Assembly: GCF_002754245.1 (NCBI RefSeq)
Contig: NZ_PEEX01000001.1
Span: 1,778,001-1,842,000, forward strand
Length of the DNA stretch: 64,000 nucleotides
Origin: Chryseobacterium sp. 52
GTDB taxonomy: Bacteria > Bacteroidota > Bacteroidia > Flavobacteriales > Weeksellaceae
Reading direction: 5' to 3'
Shown here: positions 57,709 to 64,000 of the stretch, piece by piece
Position numbering within the stretch: position 1 is the first letter of the stretch
How the letters are laid out: the number at the start of each line of letters is the position of its first letter
Notes under the pieces: model-generated
Database searches by the model: none
What the model was told of the DNA's origin: nothing
What the model saw: only the letters and a program-made list of their open reading frames with translations
Made by a program: the position numbers and the translations under genes

Positions 57709-60700
57709 ATGACAAACGAATTAATTGATTTAATAAAAACATTAAAAACAATAAAAGTTGAATTATTTGTTGAAAATGGAAAGTTAGGCATTAAAAAAGA
57801 TAAAAATTATACGATCTCTAACGAGATATTAGAATTGATAAAAAACAATAAGGACAATCTTATTTCATTCATAAAAACAAGCGCCAATTCAGAATCAAAA
57901 TTTTCTATACCAAAACAGGATTATCCCGAGTTCATACCGTTGTCTTTTTCTCAGGAACGGCTGTGGTTTTTAGATAAGTTGCAGGGAAGCATAGGCTATC
58001 ACATTCCAATTGTAATGGAGTTGAAAATGGAATTTGATTTTGATGTTTTGGAAAAGTCATTTACTTATGTAATTCGCAGGCACGAGGCGTTAAGAACAGT
58101 CTTTAAAGACCGGCAGGGTGTTGCCTACCAGGAAATCATTCCGGCAAACGGCTTTAAGCTGAAACACATCACCGCAAATATCCCCGAATCGGAATTGGAG
58201 GCTTTCATAGCCAACGAAATAGCCAGGCCTTTTGATCTTTCAACAGATTATATGCTCAGGTGTAGTGTGTATTCAAAAGCAAAAGACCACCATATTTTGA
58301 TCCTGGTCATGCACCATATAGCTTCAGACGGATGGTCTATGCCAATATTAATAAGGGAGTTTAAATATATTTATAGGAGTATTCTGATGAATACTCCTAT
58401 CGATTTGCCAAAACTACCGATTCAGTATGCTGATTACAGTATCTGGCAGCGTTCGTATTTGTCGGGGAAACTTCTTGAAAGCAAATTGTCGTACTGGAAA
58501 GAAAAGCTAGATGGCTTGCAGCTCTTGGAGTTGCCTATAGATTACACACGTCCGTCCATCCAGTCTGTAGAAGGGGCGAGTTATGATTTTCAGCTTTCGA
58601 AAGAACTCAGCGGCAGCTTGCTTCAACTGTGTAAAGAGAAAGATGTGACACTTTTTATGCTTTTGCTTAGTGTTTTCAAGATTCTGCTTTACAAATATAC
58701 AGGACAGGAGGACATTAGCGTAGGAACTCCGATAGCCAACAGGGAGCAGGAGGAATTGTTTGGCTTGATAGGCTTTTTTGTAAATACCCTGGTATTGCGT
58801 GACAGGGTTGAATCTGGTCAGACTTTTGACGAGCTGCTCTACCAAGTAAAGCAAACGGCATTAGAGGCCTATTCACATCAGGATTTTCCAATCGAAAGCA
58901 TCATTGATTTTCTTGAAATAGAAAGAGATTTGAGCAGAAACCCTTTAGTGCAGGCACTTTTTGTTGTTCAAAATACGGAAAAAACAGAAAAAACAGAACA
59001 GGTAGTAGAAAATTCAGGTATCAATGAAGTGATGTATAATCATGTCACGTCCAAGTTTGATCTTACTTTAGCAGGAAGTGCAACAGAGCAGGGAATCATC
59101 CTTTTTGGCTTTGAATATGCCACTGCTTTATTTAAGGAAGAGACAATAAAACGTATGGCATCACATTTAGAGAACCTGATTGCTTCAGTGGTTTCGGATA
59201 GTTCTCTAAAAATAAAGGACTTGGATTATTTGACCCAACAGGAGAAAAATGAATTAATAGACTCTTTCAATGATACAAAAACGATTTATTCACCAGGCGA
59301 AACTGTAATGCATTTGTTCGAAAAGCAAGCCGTCAGTACACCAGATCATATCGCTTTGATTTTCGAAGATAATCAATTGACCTATAAAGAGCTAGACGAG
59401 AAATCCAACCAGCTTGCCCATTATTTAATTACGCAAGGTGTTTCAAACAAAATGTTGGTGCCTATTTGTGTATCGCGTTCGATAGAAATGATCATCGGGA
59501 TTTTTGCGATCATCAAGGCCGGCGGGGCTTACGTTCCAATTGATCCTAACCATCCCGAATCGCGTATAGAAACGATATTGGAAGATTGTGCGGCCAAGGT
59601 GATCCTGACCCAGCAAACATTTAAATCGGGTTTGCTATCAGATCATAAGATCCGTACTATTGCTCTGGATACAGAAGGATCGCTATGGGAAAATGCATCA
59701 AAATTGTCTTTAAACCGGGGAATTTTGGCAGACCAGCTCGCTTATGTTATTTATACCTCAGGTACTACAGGTAAGCCCAAAGGGGTTATGATTGAGCACG
59801 GTGCTTTACATCATTATTGCAGTTATTTTAAACATTATTTTGGATTAAAGGATTCTGACCGGATTTTAAACCAGGCAAATTTTTCTTTTGATGCCTCGAT
59901 AGAAGAAATTTTCCCGATGCTTTTATCAGGAGGAAGCGTTGTGTTGTCTGCTTTCGGAAATAATATTGAAAATCTGTTTTCCGAATGTGAGAAACATTCG
60001 ATAAGTATTTTGTCAACAAATCCCTATGTTTTGGAATATCTGAACAGTATGGAAGATTATACGAAGTATACCTTCAGGATATTGATCTCAGGTGGGGATA
60101 CTCTAAAAGCAAATCATGTAAACCATATCAGGACTGCTTTTAATATTTACAATACCTACGGTCCTACAGAAAATACAATTTGTTCTACCTATTATTTTTT
60201 AGAGGAATCCAAAGAAATTATCCCTATAGGAAAGCCTTTAGCCAATACAGAAGCCTACATTTTTGATTCTGATTTAAAACTGGTTCCCCTGGGTGTTGCC
60301 GGAGAACTATTTCTTGGGGGAGTGCAATTGTCGCGTGGTTATCTGAACCGTCCAGAGTTAACGGCAGAGAAATTCATCTCTCATCCTTTCAAAGAAGGGG
60401 AGCGTTTATACAGGACGGGTGATTTGGGCAGGTGGCTTCCCGATGGCAACATAGAGTTCATGGGCAGGAATGATGACCAGGTAAAGATCCGTGGTTACCG
60501 TATCGAGCTTGGAGAGATCGAATCACAATTGGACCGTATGGAAGGCATCCAGCAATCCGTTGTGCTTGCCGTTGGTGATAGTGCTTCAGAGAAACAGCTG
60601 GTAGCTTATTATGTCTCTGCGGCTGCCCTTGGTATTGACGATTTAAAGAACCATTTAAAGGCAGTGCTGCCTGAATATATGGTGCCTAAAGTTTATATGC

Positions 60701-63700
60701 ACCTTGATAGTCTTCCCTTAACGGTTAATGGTAAGATAGATCGCAGGGCATTGCCAATGCCTGATGCGAGAGCTTATGAGAAGAAAGAATATGTTTCTCC
60801 GCAAACTTCTACAGAGAAGATTCTGGTTAAGATCTGGAGTGATGTTTTGTCCCTGGATCCTGAAAGTATTGGGATTTACGATGACTTCTTTGATTTGGGC
60901 GGTCATAGTTTGAAAGCGACACGTTTGTCGAGCCAGATCAGCAGCCGTTTTGAGGTGCAGCTAGGTCTTAAAGAACTTTTCAGATATACGAAGCTTGAAG
61001 ATCAGGCTCTTCTGATTGATAATTCTCAAAAGACAGTTCTGGCCTCTATTCCCCAGGCGAGTGTCCAGGCAGATTACCCCTTGTCTTCTTCTCAGAAGCG
61101 TATGTGGATTTTGAGCCAGTTTGAGGATGCTAACCTCGCTTATAACGTAAACGGGGTGTATGAATTTGATTCAGGTTTTGATCAATCAGCATTTGAATTG
61201 GCTTATTTGGATCTCATCGTGCGTCATGAATCTTTACGTACAGTCTTCAGGGCAAATGATCAGGGTGATATCCGTCAGTTGATTCTTGATCCTGATCCGG
61301 ATAAATTCCAAGTGTCCTATTTTGATTTCCAGGATCGTAATGAAGCTGATGAATCATCGCAAAAGATCTCTGATTATATCACCGAAGCGTTCGATTTGTA
61401 TAATGGTCCTTTATTTAAATTAGGTCTGTTCCGTCTTTCCCCGGAGAGGTTGGTTCTAGCCTACAGCATGCACCATATCATCAGTGACGGATGGTCGTTA
61501 CAGGTTATGATCCGTGAGCTTTTGTCTCTTTACCATGCGCATGCTACGGGTACCTCGAGCGGTTTATTGCCTCTTCGTATCCAATATAAGGATTATGTTA
61601 TGTGGCAGATTATGGAGAATTCTACTGCCCATTACGATGAAATGAAAGCGTACTGGCTGGGAGAGTTCTCAGGAGATCTTCCAGTGCTTAACCTTGCTGG
61701 TGATTACCCTCGTCCTGTAGTTAAGAGCTATAAAGGAAGTACCTACCATACGATACTGGATAAAACGTTGACAGCAGGACTTCATCGTGTTTCTAAAAAC
61801 TCAGGAGCCACGCTGTATATGTCTTTGCTGAGTAGTATCAATGTATTATTGTACCGCTACAGTGGAGATACGGATATCATTTTGGGTTGTCCTATCACAG
61901 GGCGTGACCATATCGACCTTGACAACCAGATTGGCTTTTACCTCAATACCCTTGCTATCCGCAGCCGGTTCTCCTCAGAGGACAGCTTCACTAAACTTCT
62001 TTCAGATGTTCGTGATACGACAATGAACGGTTACAAGTATAAAGGTTATGGCTTTGATGAGCTGGTTGAAGATCTGGATCTGGTACGTGATATCAGCCGT
62101 AATCCTTTGTTTGATGTTTTAGTAGTACTTCAGAACAACGATATCGGTGGTGACCAGGCTATCGAATCAGAATCTTCAACAACAGTAACGATACAGGATT
62201 ACGAGAGGTCCGATGACGGTATCAGTAAGTTTGACTTGAGCTTTGATTTTAGTGAGGTCTCGGGTGAATTATACCTCTTTGTGAATTACAACACGGATAT
62301 CTATAACAGCTCTACGATTGAGCGTATGTGCCGTCATCTGGACACTCTTTTAAGATCGGCCATCGAACATCCTGATGCAGCTATTAAGGAGCTGAAGATA
62401 TTATCAGATCCGGAAGAATACGAATTGTTAGAGGTTTTTAGCGGTACTAGCGAAGCCTATCCTCAGGGAGAAACGGTGATCAGCTTATTTAAGAAACAGG
62501 CGATATCTACGCCAGATCATGTTGCCATAGTGTTTGAAGAAGAAGAGTTAACCTATAAAGAGCTTGACGAGAAATCCAACCAGCTTGCGCATTATTTAAC
62601 CTCGCAGGGCATCGGAAAAGAGGTTTTAGTTCCGGTGTGTTTTGAGCGGTCTTTAGAGATGATCATAGGTATTTTGGGAATTATGAAAGCTGGCGGCGCT
62701 TATGTACCGATAGATCCTAAGCATCCGAAATCCCGTATAGAAACCATTTTAGAAGATTGTAATGCCGAAATTTTACTAACCCAGGAAAAATTAAAATCAG
62801 ATTTGTTCGCAGGTCAGGACATCAGATGTATAGCGCTGAATGCAGAACAAGCATTATGGGAAAATCTTTCTACAGATGGATTGGCTCATGAAATTACTCC
62901 CAACCAGCTCGTTTATATAATTTACACTTCGGGTACCACAGGAAAGCCTAAAGGAGTAATGATAGAGCATCATAATTTGTACAATTTTTTAAAGAGTTTT
63001 TCCTCAAGAGTATTTGAAGAAGGCTTTGTACGGCTATTGAGTATAGCTTCATCTACCTTTGACCCATCATTGCTTGAATATTTTATTCCTTTAACCCAAG
63101 GCGGGGAATTGATATTAATTCATGATGAAGATTTGGATGATGCCAATAAATTGGCATCTAAAATCAATTATTACAAACCAAATGTCATTGAATGTACTCC
63201 ATCGAGATGGCAGACTTTAAAAGAAATTAATTGGTCCTGTGATTTTGACCTTAAGATTTTATGTGGAGCAGAACATTTATCCAATGATTTAAAATCATAT
63301 TTATTATCGAATAGTACAAGTTGCTGGAATTTATATGGCCCGACGGAAACGACGATTTGGTCAACAGTTATCGAATTGAATGATGCAGTAAACAATGTTG
63401 GAAAGCCTATACCCAATACGGAGATTTATATATTGGATGCAGACTTAAAATTGGTTCCTAAAGGGATTTCCGGAGAAATATATATCGGTGGAGGTGGATT
63501 GTCGCGTGGTTATTTAAATCGTCCGGAATTAACCGAGGAGAAGTTTATCAGTCATGTTTTTAAGTCAGGAAAACAACTCTATAAAACAGGCGATTTGGGC
63601 CGATGGCTTGAAGACGGAAATATTGAATTTATAGGCAGAAGCGATAATCAGGTTAAAATCAGAGGTTACAGGATAGAACTTGGTGAGATCGAGTCTCAAT

Positions 63701-64000
63701 TAGATCATATAAATGATGTGCAGCAATCTGCTGTGATTGTTGTAGGGGAAAATATTTCAGACAAACAGCTTGTAGCGTATTATACCTCAGATCAGGAAAT
63801 AGATTCAGAATTCTTAAAATCGGGTTTAAAGTCTGTCTTGCCGGAATATATGGTTCCTAAAGTGTATTTGTACCTTGATAAATTTCCATTGACAGTTAGT
63901 GGGAAAATAAATAGAAAAGCATTACCAATACCTGATATCATTGCATATCAGAAGAAAGAATACGTATCTCCACAAACTTCTACAGAGAAGATCCTGGTTA
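57709..64000 (+). CDS. NRPS, 3' truncated by window: docking-C-A(Lys)-PCP-C-A(Gly-like)-
   Basis: At least 2097 aa, open to the last base. ATG 57709 begins a TubC-like docking domain (1-55, VELFVENGKLGI), 36 bp after the previous stop. C1 (FSQERLWFLDKLQ, HHIASDG near residue 202) is unlike the other C domains here. A1 code DAESIGTICK (Lys-like), nearly identical DNA to the A1 of the previous gene; PCP Ser1067. C2 has HHIISDG; A2 code DPLELGLIWK (8/10 to Gly), near-identical to A3 of the gene at 35354. The window ends at the start of the second PCP (SPQTSTEKILV). This gene shows what the truncated gene at 49459 probably once looked like at its N terminus. Its docking domain should recognise the DVLFF tail carried by both upstream NRPSs. 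Confidence 0.93.
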   Translation, partial: MTNELIDLIKTLKTIKVELFVENGKLGIKKDKNYTISNEILELIKNNKDNLISFIKTSANSESKFSIPKQDYPEFIPLSFSQERLWFLDKLQGSIGYHIPIVMELKMEFDFDVLEKSFTYVIRRHEALRTVFKDRQGVAYQEIIPANGFKLKHITANIPESELEAFIANEIARPFDLSTDYMLRCSVYSKAKDHHILILVMHHIASDGWSMPILIREFKYIYRSILMNTPIDLPKLPIQYADYSIWQRSYLSGKLLESKLSYWKEKLDGLQLLELPIDYTRPSIQSVEGASYDFQLSKELSGSLLQLCKEKDVTLFMLLLSVFKILLYKYTGQEDISVGTPIANREQEELFGLIGFFVNTLVLRDRVESGQTFDELLYQVKQTALEAYSHQDFPIESIIDFLEIERDLSRNPLVQALFVVQNTEKTEKTEQVVENSGINEVMYNHVTSKFDLTLAGSATEQGIILFGFEYATALFKEETIKRMASHLENLIASVVSDSSLKIKDLDYLTQQEKNELIDSFNDTKTIYSPGETVMHLFEKQAVSTPDHIALIFEDNQLTYKELDEKSNQLAHYLITQGVSNKMLVPICVSRSIEMIIGIFAIIKAGGAYVPIDPNHPESRIETILEDCAAKVILTQQTFKSGLLSDHKIRTIALDTEGSLWENASKLSLNRGILADQLAYVIYTSGTTGKPKGVMIEHGALHHYCSYFKHYFGLKDSDRILNQANFSFDASIEEIFPMLLSGGSVVLSAFGNNIENLFSECEKHSISILSTNPYVLEYLNSMEDYTKYTFRILISGGDTLKANHVNHIRTAFNIYNTYGPTENTICSTYYFLEESKEIIPIGKPLANTEAYIFDSDLKLVPLGVAGELFLGGVQLSRGYLNRPELTAEKFISHPFKEGERLYRTGDLGRWLPDGNIEFMGRNDDQVKIRGYRIELGEIESQLDRMEGIQQSVVLAVGDSASEKQLVAYYVSAAALGIDDLKNHLKAVLPEYMVPKVYMHLDSLPLTVNGKIDRRALPMPDARAYEKKEYVSPQTSTEKILVKIWSDVLSLDPESIGIYDDFFDLGGHSLKATRLSSQISSRFEVQLGLKELFRYTKLEDQALLIDNSQKTVLASIPQASVQADYPLSSSQKRMWILSQFEDANLAYNVNGVYEFDSGFDQSAFELAYLDLIVRHESLRTVFRANDQGDIRQLILDPDPDKFQVSYFDFQDRNEADESSQKISDYITEAFDLYNGPLFKLGLFRLSPERLVLAYSMHHIISDGWSLQVMIRELLSLYHAHATGTSSGLLPLRIQYKDYVMWQIMENSTAHYDEMKAYWLGEFSGDLPVLNLAGDYPRPVVKSYKGSTYHTILDKTLTAGLHRVSKNSGATLYMSLLSSINVLLYRYSGDTDIILGCPITGRDHIDLDNQIGFYLNTLAIRSRFSSEDSFTKLLSDVRDTTMNGYKYKGYGFDELVEDLDLVRDISRNPLFDVLVVLQNNDIGGDQAIESESSTTVTIQDYERSDDGISKFDLSFDFSEVSGELYLFVNYNTDIYNSSTIERMCRHLDTLLRSAIEHPDAAIKELKILSDPEEYELLEVFSGTSEAYPQGETVISLFKKQAISTPDHVAIVFEEEELTYKELDEKSNQLAHYLTSQGIGKEVLVPVCFERSLEMIIGILGIMKAGGAYVPIDPKHPKSRIETILEDCNAEILLTQEKLKSDLFAGQDIRCIALNAEQALWENLSTDGLAHEITPNQLVYIIYTSGTTGKPKGVMIEHHNLYNFLKSFSSRVFEEGFVRLLSIASSTFDPSLLEYFIPLTQGGELILIHDEDLDDANKLASKINYYKPNVIECTPSRWQTLKEINWSCDFDLKILCGAEHLSNDLKSYLLSNSTSCWNLYGPTETTIWSTVIELNDAVNNVGKPIPNTEIYILDADLKLVPKGISGEIYIGGGGLSRGYLNRPELTEEKFISHVFKSGKQLYKTGDLGRWLEDGNIEFIGRSDNQVKIRGYRIELGEIESQLDHINDVQQSAVIVVGENISDKQLVAYYTSDQEIDSEFLKSGLKSVLPEYMVPKVYLYLDKFPLTVSGKINRKALPIPDIIAYQKKEYVSPQTSTEKILV
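60914..63974 (+). repeat. C-A(Gly-like) module repeat, copy 2 (pairs with 41700-44760)
   Basis: Offset 19,214 bp from copy 1; near-identical over about 3 kb with isolated substitutions (for example GATGAGGAAATT against GATCAGGAAATA near 44580/63790). Confidence 0.9.

Overview
The window is an interior slice of a very large hybrid NRPS-PKS gene cluster. Every intact gene lies on the + strand and both ends are cut inside assembly-line genes. The DNA is AT-rich, starts are preceded by A-rich stretches rather than Shine-Dalgarno sequences, and most NRPS proteins open with a TubC-type docking domain. I infer a Bacteroidota (Flavobacteriia/Sphingobacteriia-like) host; no housekeeping gene is present to confirm this.

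Layout. 1-615: C-terminal end of a PKS (KR end plus ACP). 648-3995: one NRPS module (Leu-like code). 4342-14247: a tailoring cassette with an aromatic amino acid hydroxylase, an NRPS module whose A domain contains an FkbM-type methyltransferase, a CmlS/CndH-type flavin halogenase, and two paralogous CmlA-type diiron beta-hydroxylases. 14362-21048: two NRPS modules (Ile/Val-like; unassigned). 21177-30866: three modules (Ile/Val-like, Leu, Leu), the last two being a 3,135-bp tandem repeat. 30856-35349: PKS module KS-AT-KR-ACP. 35354-48250: four modules (Leu, Val, Gly-like, Ser). 48251-49458: no intact gene; an AT-rich hairpin and a decayed IS3-family element. 49459-57672: three modules (Lys, Val, Gly), the first lacking docking and C domains. 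57709-64000: an NRPS running off the window (Lys, Gly-like so far).

There are 16 adenylation domains and two PKS modules, with no epimerization, thioesterase or lipid-starter C domain, so initiation and release are encoded outside. Read colinearly: (PK)-Leu-(aromatic?, methylated)-Ile/Val-X-Ile/Val-Leu-[Leu+malonate, reduced = statine-like]-Leu-Val-Gly?-Ser-[Lys-Val-Gly]-Lys-Gly?-... Specificity codes were read by eye against GrsA landmarks and compared with published codes from memory; they are predictions.

Most notable points: (1) a compact set of aryl-residue tailoring enzymes placed inside the assembly line; (2) an NRPS gene (49459) that has lost its docking and C domains next to an IS3 remnant, while its C-terminal tail matches that of the protein upstream of it, which suggests a bypass; (3) extensive near-identical module repeats whose breakpoints fall inside A domains, i.e. 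a record of recombination that changes substrate specificity.
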